Assembly: GCA_024509875.1 (NCBI GenBank)
Contig: JAMPIV010016225.1
Span: 277,665 to 341,664 of the forward strand
Source of the DNA: Oreohelix idahoensis
Taxonomy: Eukaryota; Mollusca; Gastropoda; Stylommatophora; Oreohelicidae
Direction: 5' to 3'
Length of the DNA: 64,000 bases
This document shows, in pieces, positions 45,622 to 55,313 of this stretch; within the stretch, counting starts at the first letter, position 1, and each line of letters starts with the position of its first letter. The position numbers and the translations under genes were made by a program. The notes beneath the pieces were generated by a model. It saw only the letters and a list, made by a program, of their open reading frames with translations, made no database searches and was not told the origin of the DNA.

Positions 45622-46881
45622 CTATGTTGAAATGAGCTTGACATTAGGCAAATTGGCCAAACGCCCGCTCCCAACTTTTCTAAGGTTAACATTTAGTTTC
45701 GGTTTCAATGTTGGCCGATTAACCTCATTTCTATTTTTAGCCTGTTCCCCGAATTCCGGCGAAGGGTGTGTCGGGGTGGTCTGGACTGTGTTTATTTTTA
45801 CTCTTTGTGCCATACACAAAGTTGCCATTGTAAATGTTTTATGGGAAGACTGTTTGTGGAAAAGTGTTTCCCTATCCACTATATCTACCTTATCATTTTT
45901 ATTTCCCTTTTGGTTTTTAGGCCCATGTTCTCCACAATGCTTTTCTAGCATCTGATTATTATTTTCCTTCCAACGTGTGGAATGTACCTTGCTACACTGG
46001 TCACAGGCCTCCACAAATTTTGCAATGTCTGCAGCTACGCCTGGCCAGAAAAATTTCACAGATGTCCTTTGACAGGTGGTACCCATCTTCTGATGTCCAC
46101 CGTCTGGTACAACATGTGCTTGTTTCATAACCTTTTCCCTATAACTCAATGGCAGTACTAACTGTCCATATCCTTCGGGTCCTGCTTTCCTGTAGAGCAG
46201 TCCCTCCTTCAAATAGAATTGTCCTTTTCTAGGGATATGACGGCTGTTTGGCAATTTGCCAAAGCAGGGTTTCAATGATTTGTCTTTTGCCTGGGCCTTT
46301 TTCATCTGTTTAGGATGAATATTTAGTGATGGTTTCTCCTCCTTACTAGGGGTCGATATGACCTGGAGCGTGGCCATGATCACAGGTTTTATAGGGTTCC
46401 CTAGAAACACATATCTCTTTCCTAACACCAGCGGGTAATTAGGTTCGTCACACACTGCTGCTCTAATCACTCCTTCCACGTACCAAGTCTTGACATTGAT
46501 CTGGGCTACGGGAAATGTCATGGTGGCTGTATCCTTCAATGCCCCTTGTATCTCCACTTTGTCTGTGGTATACTGGTTAGGGTGCACCAGGTTTGCACTC
46601 ACAACTGAGTCACATTCCAATCCTGAATCGTAAAGGTACTTGACTTTCGCACCATTACATACCACTTCTTCACAGATGGGGGGATGATGGAGATTTATCT
46701 GACTGTCTGTCAGTTTCTTCCTTCCCTTGTCCACTGTTATCATGCATGCAGGGTGATATGGAGGAACTTTCCTACCACATTCAATTGTATTATGATTGTG
46801 CATCCTACATATTTTACACCATTTTCCTTCTGGTCTGTAGGGTTTCTTTTCATTTACTTGAGGGTTTCTGTCTCTAGGATC
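45622..46881 (-). pseudogene. Element 4: gag zinc knuckle, protease and integrase zinc-finger remnant
   Basis: One frame from the LINE junction down to 45,622. It starts in gag at DPRDRNPQ. A CCHC knuckle (CKICRMHNHNTIEC) is followed by the protease, whose motif reads DSG (YLYDSGLECDS) instead of DTG. Next come the linker KPCFGKLP and an integrase H2C2 finger ending CDQC. After that the sequence no longer resembles an integrase core: the catalytic D-D-E region is missing, replaced by unrelated low-complexity coding. Further RT scraps follow downstream. Its gag start is far away at 58,463 because of later insertions. Confidence 0.8.
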
Positions 46882-47915
46882 TTCTTCTTCTTCTTGCGAT
46901 CGCATCTTTGATGATTACACCGTCAGACGAGTTCTCATGATGAATTCGACTGTTGTTTGAAGTTCCTCTTTAACTCCATATAGCTTTGAGTTTAGTGTTG
47001 AGTCATTGGGCCAGTATATCTTTCTTAACTGGTCATACAGAGGACAGTCCTGTAGAACATGCTCAGCCGTTTGTTCGTTTAATCCACATGTGCACAGTGG
47101 TGAAGCAGACAATCGTAGCTTGTGCATGTGTTTATTCAGTTTGTTATGCCCTGTCCTGAGTCGAAAAATAGTTATCTGTCCCTGCCGGTCGAGAGTGTGA
47201 TAGTCGTCTTTGGGTTGGTTCTGTTCTCTTCTGATAGTCTGGATAGCTCTCTTTTTCTCAAAGTATGTGACTTCATTATCTTCTTGTTCACATTCTCCTC
47301 CCTTTTTTGCAAGTTTATCTGCCTTTTCATTTCCGGGTACACCACAATGAGATGGTACCCACTGAAGTATGGTTCTCTCTTTGGCAGCTACCTTGTTTAG
47401 TTCATTTCTCAGATGCGGGAGTTTACCACCCTTGAGAGCTTGCAGGACAGACAGTGCATCTGTGAGGATGACTACCTGGTGGCAGTCAGAGTTGGTGTTA
47501 TAAATCATATTTGCAGCTTGCTCTAGAGCTTGAACCTCAGCTGTATAGTTGGAACAGAATTTACCAGTGGGAATGTGCCTAGTCTCATAGTGGTTGTCAG
47601 AATATGAGATAAAGATACCGGCACCTCCATTCCTAACAGCATTAGTTGCTGATCCATCTGTATAGGCATGTATCCATGATTGATCGGGATAGCTTTCTTG
47701 GATCATACTCAATGTAGCAGTTCGTTTTTGCAGATCATTATACTCACATCCACTTGTGAGACCACTGACTGATGTATTAATTTGGAGGGCAGTGCTGGCC
47801 TGCTCCCATGGTACAGGGTATAGGGTGGGCTTCAGTGATGTTGTCTTCATGGATAGGTCTTCTTGATGCTGTCTTATAAGTCTTTTTCCCCGATGCACAA
47901 AGCTGCTCTAGGATC
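46872..47915 (-). mobile_element. 5'-truncated RNase H LINE inserted in gag of element 4
   Basis: Body 46,882-47,905, flanked by ctctaggatc at 46,872-46,881 and 47,906-47,915. The 3' end on the minus strand is an (aag)5 tail abutting the duplication. The surrounding gag sequence (FDPR / DPRDRN) duplicates at the same place. Related to the decayed copy at 4,331-5,380. Confidence 0.92.
46915..47898 (-). CDS. C-terminal part of an I/Jockey-like LINE ORF2: RNase H domain
   Basis: A 327-codon open frame, truncated at the 5' side by the insertion, so the ATG is incidental. RNase H core: YTDGSA (about residues 79-84), the YTAEVQALEQA segment, LTDALSVLQAL and a WVPSHCGVPGNEKADKLAK stretch holding the final acidic residue. 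The C-terminal tail has a CTC...H...C finger (LCTCGLNEQTAEHVLQDC), a usual ending in I-group LINEs. The domain would degrade RNA in RNA-DNA hybrids during target-primed reverse transcription. With no RT or endonuclease it cannot move. The frame is intact, unlike its relative at 4.3-5.4 kb, so the insertion is younger. Confidence 0.85.
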   Translation of the reverse strand: MHRGKRLIRQHQEDLSMKTTSLKPTLYPVPWEQASTALQINTSVSGLTSGCEYNDLQKRTATLSMIQESYPDQSWIHAYTDGSATNAVRNGGAGIFISYSDNHYETRHIPTGKFCSNYTAEVQALEQAANMIYNTNSDCHQVVILTDALSVLQALKGGKLPHLRNELNKVAAKERTILQWVPSHCGVPGNEKADKLAKKGGECEQEDNEVTYFEKKRAIQTIRREQNQPKDDYHTLDRQGQITIFRLRTGHNKLNKHMHKLRLSASPLCTCGLNEQTAEHVLQDCPLYDQLRKIYWPNDSTLNSKLYGVKEELQTTVEFIMRTRLTV

Positions 47916-48193
47916 AAATCTAAGCCTATCATAACCTTGTTTAAATCTAGGGGTTTGATCTCTATTATTATAATACTCATCTTGGTCTGGTGGGGTTCTA
48001 TTACTTTCTGGTTGTTTCTTCTTAATACCAGCTACTTCTTTCTGTGCTGCCTGATATCTCTCATCAACATTGAGAATCTCCCCCAGCTTCTCTGCACCTT
48101 GTTCCATGAGAAATTTTCTCAGGTCTGGAGCCATGGACTCTCTTAACTGCTCCATCATAATCATTTCCTTTAAGTCTTGGGTTTTCCCCAGAG
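47916..48193 (-). pseudogene. Gag C-terminal capsid segment of element 4
   Basis: Continues gag beyond the element 3 insertion: LGKTQDLKEMIMMEQLRESM, then APDLRKFLMEQGAEKLGEIL, then a hydrophilic nucleocapsid-like stretch to FDPR where the LINE enters. It is the SCAN-like half of the capsid. The upstream half of gag is at 57,694-58,463. Confidence 0.85.
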
Positions 48194-48198
48194 CAGTC

Positions 48199-50565
48199 TG
48201 TAGTGGATTTTGATGGTATTTGTATGGTTGTGTTATCACCTAGTGTGATGCGTGAGGTCAGCTGTGAAGGCTCCTGAAATAAGTGTAGCTGTGAATGTAC
48301 AGAAGACCCTTCTTGCTACCACTATACGACCTCACACATTTCTTTTTTTCTAATGAATGTGGCTACGTTAAAATCTAGGGTACTGAATGTAATGTGTTGT
48401 ATTTACATATACAAACACACACACAGATATTAAATAATATAATATTATCAATAAAATTTAGAACACAATGAACTAAATTCAGCTGGTGAAATTTTAGAAA
48501 GTAAATCTTTTTTAAATTTATTTGTTCTGAACCAAGGTTTTATTTTGGCCAGAACATATGAAAGATTTTGAAAATTTATGAGTGAATGGCATGAATAAAT
48601 GGCATGATAAATAAAAGGTGTGTACGTATACAATTTTTCACGATTAGTTAATATTTCTACAGTTCATAATTTTATTTTCCCTGGGAGAACGATGAATAGA
48701 TGTGCTGTTGGGGTGGCTTCATCCCTCCCTGTCTATGCCTACCAAACATTGTCCATTAATGATGGAAGGAAATGGGATGTTTTAGTAGTAATTCACTTTG
48801 GGTGCTATGTCTATGAAGTTGGTGTAAATCCAGCAGACCAGCCTGCTTACGTAACTTTGAAAGAGTAGTTCTGGTGCTGGAATCTGGTGGCCCCACCTCT
48901 CCGTGCTTGGGGCAATATATCGGGTGGCCCCACCTCTCCGTGCTTGGGGGCAATACAAGGCTGTTCTGCCGAGATGCGACACTGCACGGGTCCTCACTGT
49001 CAATTATTTACCCAGCATTTGACACCACCTTTTGGTGTCAACATAAAAAACTCACAGCTCTGAAATAAAGTATTGGTTTAGGTTCAGAACCTTACCTAAG
49101 GAGCCACTTCTACACGTAACAATTTACAATAACACCACTTAGACAGGGTCAGATCTCTCTGACCATACAACACATCTTACCAAGTTGGTTTCACATAGGA
49201 TAAGTTCTCCCAGACTACATATTCCGAAATATGTTTATTAGCTTCCTGCCATAGAATAGGATAGGTGATATGTTCCACTGATCTCAACACTTGATCTGTC
49301 CTTCCTAATCCTTGCTGGAGTTTATGTATTTTGTTTGTCTCTAGACCCTGAACTAGGGCGGGGGGTCTAGAGCAAATCCTTACTTGTTGTAAGGCTAGAT
49401 TTCGATATGGCAGTATCAAATCACTCGAAACATTAAACAATATTTAAAATATACAAAGAAATAATTTCAATCTTACCAGATTATGAATAAAGAACACAGA
49501 AATGCTAGCAAAACTCAGCTGAGCTGCTGGCTATAGTATGGCGTCCCTGAACTTATTTCAATTTACTTCATTGGAAATCACCACACTTAAAATTTACTGT
49601 GTCTATCACTGGACAACTATTGAGAAATGGCAAAAAAGCGCGTCTGAGCGCTGATAATATGATTGTCTGTGGCCAATCAATGCCTTGTGTTTTTTCAAAT
49701 TCAAATTTCCTACACTAAAGTCATTTCAGTCATGCTTCAGTCAAGTATGGATTTTTATCTGTTAGTCCGTCCGTCTCTACTTGCGTTTTCACAAAAAACG
49801 TACTTGGTTTTTGAACCAACCTATCCGTCCCCTCTACAAATTTTGTCTTTAAAGTTATTTTTAGCCACAGCTCCCACCAATGTCCCTCTCTTTCATTCTA
49901 ACTAGATTTGGACACTTGAGTCTCAAGGTCGCGGTTTTTGTGCAAATTAGTGACATGTTTGATTCAATGCAGTCTTTCGCTGATGTGAACAACACAGTCT
50001 TTTGTCAATGTCTTCATTATTATCTATCCGTCTGTATAAATAAAAGCATATTATTTCACTGCTCAAAATGGGCCATCCGGCCAGCTAATTTTTATATTCC
50101 TAACATTAGTATTAAGAAAAAGTTACTTTTCAAGGTTAGTTGTTTTTTTCGAAATATTTTCTAGAATCTTCTGTGAAACGTTTGCCGCTGCATTCAAATA
50201 AAGGACAAAATATCGCAAAAACGTCCAAAAAATGACTGTTGCGTATAATAACTATGGTCCCTTTTGTCGATTTCGTTACCTTGTGTCAACTTGGGGACGT
50301 GACTTTTCCTCCGTTCTCTCTCCCCCCCAATTGCATCTTCTAAGCCTTGCTAGTCTCACGCAATTTTTCAGTCATATTTTTTTCCTTTTGATCCGCCGTT
50401 CTCATCCCGTTCAAATGGTAACCGTTTCAGCAATTTAATTTCCATGGCGGGTGATGACCCGCGGCGTGGGCGATCATGCCTTCTAGTAACTTACGCATTC
50501 TTTTTATCCCTACATTTTATCCTTTGGAGATATTTTTACGTTGTATCACTGTTAATTTTATGACA
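48199..50565 (-). repeat. 3' LTR of element 3
   Basis: 2,367 bp, tgtagtgg...ttatgaca in plus orientation. The polypurine tract on the minus strand (aagtggggagatg, about 50,566-50,578) abuts it. Confidence 0.93.
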
Positions 50566-50652
50566 CATCTCCCCACTTGAAAACATGCCTACGGCAAGTT
50601 CCAAAACCAGTGATACACATAGGTAAAATTACTCCTCACGTCTGCCACTACT

Positions 50653-53343
50653 CTAATTTTGATCACAGGGGTGCCGACTGAGGAAATCTGCACCGACATT
50701 CAATTTGCCTGGGATATATTGGATACTAAACTGATAAGGTTGAAGCAATAAAGACCACCTCAGCAATCTTGCGTTTTCATGCTTAGCCTGAGATAAGAAT
50801 ACGAGAGGCTGATGATCCGTCTCGACCACAAAAGTCCTACCATACAGATAGATTTGAAACTTCTTTATTGCCCAGATTAACGCTAAACATTCTTTTTCGC
50901 TTGTGGAGTATCCTTGTTCCGCCTTATTCAATTTGCGGCTTGCATAAGCGACTGGTTTCAGTTCCCCATCAGGTGAAGATGATCTTTGCAACAAAGCCCC
51001 TCCGAGTCCTACATTACTTGCATCGGTTCTTAAGACAAAGTCCTGTGTCAAATCAGGCAGTTTGAGAATAGGCTTGCTAGTGAGTTTTTCCTTTAACTCT
51101 TGGAACGCTAGTTCACATTGTGCAGTCCAAATAATTTTATCTGGAAGTCCCTTGCGAGTCAGATCAGTCAGAGGAGCACAAATAGCGTTAAAATTTTTGA
51201 TGTATTTCTGATAAAATCCGCATAACGACACGAATGATCGCACGTCCTTTTTTGTTTGTGGCCTAGGTGCTCTCTGCAGTTTTTCCAAGTTCTTAGGATC
51301 AGGGGTCATATTACCCTGATATACAGTGTGTCCCAAGAATTCCAACTCTTTGCATCCAATACAACATTTTGTTGGCCTAGCAGTTAAGTTCGCCTCCCGA
51401 AGTCTATTAAATAACATTTCTAGAGCTTCAATGTGTTCTTCAAATGTCTCTGTGGCGACGAGAATATCATCCATGAAATTCGTGATACATGGGTTATTCA
51501 GGGGATCCAACAATTTGCGCATCATCCTTGAAAATACACTCGGAGCATTTTTCAGTCCGAATGGTAGCATATTGAATTCATAATGTCCATCCGAAGTGCT
51601 AAAAGCCAAATAAGGTCTCACTTCAGGCTTCACTGGGATCTGGTAATAGCCTTTACTAAGATCCACCTTTGAAAAGTATTTTGCCTTGTTCAGTCTGGCA
51701 AATAACTGTTTTGTGTCTGGTAATGGATCCACTTGTCCTTCTGTGACAGCATTCAGTTTCCTGTAATCTATGCACAGTCTGTGTTCCCCAGACGGTTTTC
51801 TCAACAAAACGACACTAGAACTAAAAGATGATTCACTGTGCGAAATAATCCCCTCCTTCAACAAATAATCTATTTCTTCCTTCAATGCCTTCTCCTTCGC
51901 GAACGGAATAGAATAGGCTCTCATACAGATTGGGTTTGAGTCTACCAGTTTCATGTCATACTGTAGCAAATTTGTATGGCCTGGTTTATCTGTTAATACA
52001 TCTGTATGTTCCTCCAGAACCTGTTGAACTCTCTCCCTCTGGTTTTTAGTCAGGTGCTTACTGACTTTTACCTGTGCTGCTGTTTCACAAGGATGTAATG
52101 GGTATTCATGTGAGGTGAGTGGTTCCTTTTGCATTTGAGTTGCGATAGCCAAGGTCAGTAAGGGGGTGCTTTCCTGGAGTGGTCTGTCCAGATACTTCTT
52201 TAACAGGTTTACATGATAAACTTTCTCCTTCCCCTTTTTGTCAATTTTATAGTTTGTTCTAGACACCTTCTCTAGAACCGTATATGGACCTTGCCAACCA
52301 ATTTGTAATTTATTCTGGCTACCGGGTAGTAGAAGAAGCACCTTCTCTCCCACAGCTAGTTCTCGGTCCTTTGCCTTCCTATTAAAATATGCTGCATGTT
52401 TCTTCCTGGCTTGTTTCAAATTATCATTTGCCAGTTTCCATCCAGCTTTCAAACGAGTGGTCAGTTCGTTCACGTATTGATAAGATGAGGTAACAGTCTC
52501 TTCCGCCTTCTCATCCGTCCAGGTCCTTAATAAAGCTTCTAATGGACCTTTTATTGGCCTCCCAAATAGCAGAGTTGCGGGAGCCATCCCGGTTGAACTA
52601 TGTGGTACCTCCCGATACGCAAACAATGCGGCGGGCAGGAATTGATCCCACAGATCCGGTTTTTCGTGTGCCAGCTTTCTCAGGATAGAAATGAGAGTCC
52701 CGTTGAACCTCTCTACCTGGCCGTTCCCTTGTGGATGGTACGGACTACAATGAAAGTGTCTGGCTTGAAATAGTTTAAAAACTTCTTCCGTTAGTTTCCC
52801 CTTGAACTGAGATCCATTATCCGTCAAGATTTGATGCGGGAATCCTAATCGGGTGAATATTGTAAGTAGTGCCTCTGCTACATGTTTTGAATCAATTGAT
52901 GGCAGGGCTACCGCCTCTCCCCACATAGAACAAGTGTCCACCAGAGTAAGGATGTAACTGTTCCTCCTCTTGGTCCGAGTGAGAGGTCCCACAATATCCA
53001 CTGCAACCCTCTCAAAAGGTGTTCCCACTATGGGCATTTCCCCTAGAGTTGCAGGAGCAGTCCAATGCTTTGGAGCTACCCTTTGACATTCAGGGCAGGA
53101 TTTGACATATCTTTTTATATCCTCCGTTATCCCTGGCCAGAAGTAATGACAAGCTATACGCTGTCCTGTGGCGCTGATCCCCATGTGACCACTGAAGGGA
53201 ATCGCATGCCCGAGTTCCATCACTTTATCCCTATATGAAGTGGGAAGAACCAGCTGGTTGTGACCATTTGTTCCAGTTCCGGCCTTCCTGTATAATAGTT
53301 TGTTCTTCATAAATATTCCCCCTTGCTCGGAGGTGTGTGGCAT
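50653..53343 (-). CDS. Pol of element 3: integrase - reverse transcriptase - RNase H
   Basis: An 896-codon open frame. Integrase first: H2C2 finger H46, H53, C83, C86; catalytic D116 (VDIVGP), D175 (LTDNGS), E211 (GQVERFNG), 35 residues between the last two; GPY module at 352-354. Reverse transcriptase next: D561 in KVDLSKGYYQ and FMDD at 623-626. RNase H last: D774 (LRTDAS), E816, D843 (ETDHQP), D886 (GADFLSR). Every catalytic residue expected is present. In ordinary Ty3/Gypsy elements integrase follows RNase H. Integrase-first with Gypsy-type RT is the hallmark of Gmr1-like elements. The initial methionine is incidental: the frame continues from the protease frame at 53,307-53,738 across a one-base shift. 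Confidence 0.96.
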   Translation of the reverse strand: MPHTSEQGGIFMKNKLLYRKAGTGTNGHNQLVLPTSYRDKVMELGHAIPFSGHMGISATGQRIACHYFWPGITEDIKRYVKSCPECQRVAPKHWTAPATLGEMPIVGTPFERVAVDIVGPLTRTKRRNSYILTLVDTCSMWGEAVALPSIDSKHVAEALLTIFTRLGFPHQILTDNGSQFKGKLTEEVFKLFQARHFHCSPYHPQGNGQVERFNGTLISILRKLAHEKPDLWDQFLPAALFAYREVPHSSTGMAPATLLFGRPIKGPLEALLRTWTDEKAEETVTSSYQYVNELTTRLKAGWKLANDNLKQARKKHAAYFNRKAKDRELAVGEKVLLLLPGSQNKLQIGWQGPYTVLEKVSRTNYKIDKKGKEKVYHVNLLKKYLDRPLQESTPLLTLAIATQMQKEPLTSHEYPLHPCETAAQVKVSKHLTKNQRERVQQVLEEHTDVLTDKPGHTNLLQYDMKLVDSNPICMRAYSIPFAKEKALKEEIDYLLKEGIISHSESSFSSSVVLLRKPSGEHRLCIDYRKLNAVTEGQVDPLPDTKQLFARLNKAKYFSKVDLSKGYYQIPVKPEVRPYLAFSTSDGHYEFNMLPFGLKNAPSVFSRMMRKLLDPLNNPCITNFMDDILVATETFEEHIEALEMLFNRLREANLTARPTKCCIGCKELEFLGHTVYQGNMTPDPKNLEKLQRAPRPQTKKDVRSFVSLCGFYQKYIKNFNAICAPLTDLTRKGLPDKIIWTAQCELAFQELKEKLTSKPILKLPDLTQDFVLRTDASNVGLGGALLQRSSSPDGELKPVAYASRKLNKAEQGYSTSEKECLALIWAIKKFQIYLYGRTFVVETDHQPLVFLSQAKHENARLLRWSLLLQPYQFSIQYIPGKLNVGADFLSRHPCDQN

Positions 53344-53738
53344 TTGGGCAATTTTTTAAAACATGGCTTGAGTGTCCTATCCTCAGCCTGCGCCTTCCTC
53401 ATCTCCTCTGGATGAGCATTTATAGGTTCACCTTCTTCCTCCTTCTTCTGTGACCTGGTCTGCACTGTCGCCATGATCACAGGTTTCTCGGGATTCCCCA
53501 AGAAGACGTATCTACACCCCAATATCAGAGGGTAGATTGGTTCATCTATCACTGCTGCTCTGATTTCTCCTTCCACATAGCGAGTTTTCACCGTTATCCT
53601 TGCGATGGGAAGTGTCATGAGTGGTATGTCCTTAGTCGCCCCTTGTATTTCCACTGTTTCTGTGGTATACTGACTTGGGTCCACTAGGCTAGACTTCACA
53701 ACTGAATCATAATCCAAACCTGTATCATAACGGCACAT
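53307..53738 (-). CDS. Protease region of element 3 pol
   Basis: A 143-codon frame with the aspartic protease motif DTG (RYDTGLDYDSVV), the PIYPLILGCRYVFLGNPEKP segment that is conserved in elements 2 and 4, and a linker KPCFKKLP leading to integrase. The pol frame that follows overlaps it by 37 bases in another phase. In elements 2 and 4 this junction is in frame, so a one-base indel near 53,340 is likelier than programmed frameshifting. Confidence 0.85.
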   Translation of the reverse strand: MCRYDTGLDYDSVVKSSLVDPSQYTTETVEIQGATKDIPLMTLPIARITVKTRYVEGEIRAAVIDEPIYPLILGCRYVFLGNPEKPVIMATVQTRSQKKEEEGEPINAHPEEMRKAQAEDRTLKPCFKKLPKCHTPPSKGEYL

Positions 53739-54137
53739 TATGGTGACCCCATTACAAATAACATCCTCACAAACTGGGGGGTGATAAGGTTCCTGCTGTC
53801 CATTAGGATTAACCTTTAATCTTGAGTCCCCGACTTCATTGCAGCAATGTTTGAAGGTTTCCTTCTACAAAATTCGGTGTTATGGTTATCTTTCTTGCAC
53901 CATTTACACCATCTTTTTCCTTGGTTAAACGGTTTCCTTTCATTATTTTTTGGTCATTGAACTGTGAGTTTCTGTCGCGATAGTCATTTCTTGGCCGCTC
54001 AAAGTTTGTCCTACCTCTATTACCCTGTTCTCTATTGTCAAATTTATTAAATGGCTGTGGAGCTTTAAAATTATCTATGTGCTTCTTTTTAGCACCACTT
54101 ACCTCTGCCTGGGCTGCCTGATACCTCTCAGCGACAT
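53739..54137 (-). pseudogene. Gag C-terminus and CCHC knuckle of element 3 (frameshifted)
   Basis: Read across at least two frame changes, the minus strand encodes the nucleocapsid portion matching element 4, including a CCHC knuckle (CKWCKKDNHNTEFC). One shift is at about 54,148, where element 3 has one C fewer than the copy at about 48,079. Another is near the T-rich run at 53,946. Confidence 0.7.
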
Positions 54138-55040
54138 TTAAAACCTCCCCAACTTCTCTGCACCTTGTTCCATGAGAAATTTTCTCATGTCTGGAGCCAT
54201 GGACTCTCTCAATTGCTCAATCATGATCATTTCTTTAAGATCTTGGGTCTTCCCCAGAGCAGTCCATTTCTCCAAATAGGTTTCCAGTCTAGCAGAGAAT
54301 TGGTGGTATGTCTCCCCAGACAACAGTTTGGCATTTCTAAATTTCTTACGATAAAATTCACCATTCTTCTCGTACCTTAATAACAAAGCCTGCTTTAACA
54401 TGTCATAATTGTCTTGGTCTTCCCTGTTCATTTTAGCAAAGACTTCATAAGAAGTACCTCTCAGTCCTTGTGATAGCTTTAAACTCCACCTCTCTCTCTC
54501 TAACCCATATGTAGTAGCTAATAACTCAAAACGTCCTAGGTACCCCTCTATGTCATCGTCTTTTTCAACAAAATGGTCTAAATGAAACCCCATAGCTGAG
54601 TTTGAGGCTCCCAGACTAGGCGTAGCATCTGAGGCAAAAGGGCTGGCACCATTTTCAGGAGCCTGGCCTTGTAACTCCAGCTCCCTTAGTCGTAATTCAT
54701 GCTCCCTTTGCAACCTTTTATCTTCTGCCTCCCTTTCGGCCTTTCTATCTGCTGCCTCCCTTTCGGCAGTCAATCTTTTTTCTTCTGCTTCCCTTTCGGC
54801 CGTCAATCTTTTTTCTGCTGCCTCTAATGCTTTAGCCTCTTTGTCCGCCTCAATCTGCAGCCTCTTAATTTCTCTATCCGCCTCAATTTGTAACCTCTTC
54901 TCTTCAGCTACCTTCCTATCTTCCCTTTCAATATACTTATCACATTCAGCCGTTACGTACTGAACTAAAACCTGACCATCCATTCCCATCTCCCTCGCCG
55001 TCAGCACAGCAGCTGATCTAAATTTTGCCAGCTCCGCCAT
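54138..55040 (-). CDS. Gag of element 3 (coiled coil and SCAN-like capsid)
   Basis: The frame is open from 55,085, but the start is placed at the ATG at 55,038-55,040 (MAELAKFRSAAVLTAREM) because elements 2 and 4 begin the same way. Residues about 40-135 are a long Glu/Lys/Arg/Ala-rich coiled coil with repeated EAEEKRLTAER-type heptads. Residues about 160-300 are the capsid (YLGRFELLATTYGLERERW, QLRESMAPDMRKFLMEQG), whose last part resembles SCAN. The frame ends prematurely at 54,138 after a one-base loss. Expected role: assembly of the cytoplasmic particle in which reverse transcription occurs. Confidence 0.88.
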   Translation of the reverse strand: MAELAKFRSAAVLTAREMGMDGQVLVQYVTAECDKYIEREDRKVAEEKRLQIEADREIKRLQIEADKEAKALEAAEKRLTAEREAEEKRLTAEREAADRKAEREAEDKRLQREHELRLRELELQGQAPENGASPFASDATPSLGASNSAMGFHLDHFVEKDDDIEGYLGRFELLATTYGLERERWSLKLSQGLRGTSYEVFAKMNREDQDNYDMLKQALLLRYEKNGEFYRKKFRNAKLLSGETYHQFSARLETYLEKWTALGKTQDLKEMIMIEQLRESMAPDMRKFLMEQGAEKLGRF

Positions 55041-55290
55041 ACTTTTTAGACAATATAATAATATACAAGATAAATCTCTAACCACTAAAGTACTTCTAAT
55101 TACTATAGTCTAACTAATTATAATTAACCAGTTAACTAATTAATTATTACTGGCTGTGAAGATTCACCAACTTCTAATTGCCCTATTAATTTAAAGGGAC
55201 ACTTTTAATTTTAAGGGAATTTTACAATTTTGTTCCCCTAATTTTATTTCTCCCACCAGGAGATCCTTATATTACTGTTTATGCTAATTA

Positions 55291-55308
55291 TCCCTGGACA
55301 AGACCCCA
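55291..55308 (-). promoter_or_regulatory. Primer-binding site of element 3
   Basis: Minus strand: tggggtcttgtccaggga, five bases inside the 5' LTR end, beginning with TGG as required to pair with a tRNA CCA end. It resembles, but does not equal, the sites of elements 2 and 4. The tRNA is not assigned. Confidence 0.65.
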
Positions 55309-55313
55309 ATATA

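Noticed and set aside
53307..53343. Possible programmed frameshift between protease and integrase of element 3
   Set aside because: The same junction is in frame in elements 2 and 4, no slippery site with structure stands out, and other indels are present nearby in gag. A mutation is simpler.
50653..53343. Classification of element 3 as Ty1/copia because integrase precedes RT
   Set aside because: GPY module, RNase H type, RT motifs and gag all fit Gypsy, and the domain order alone is explained by the Gmr1 group.
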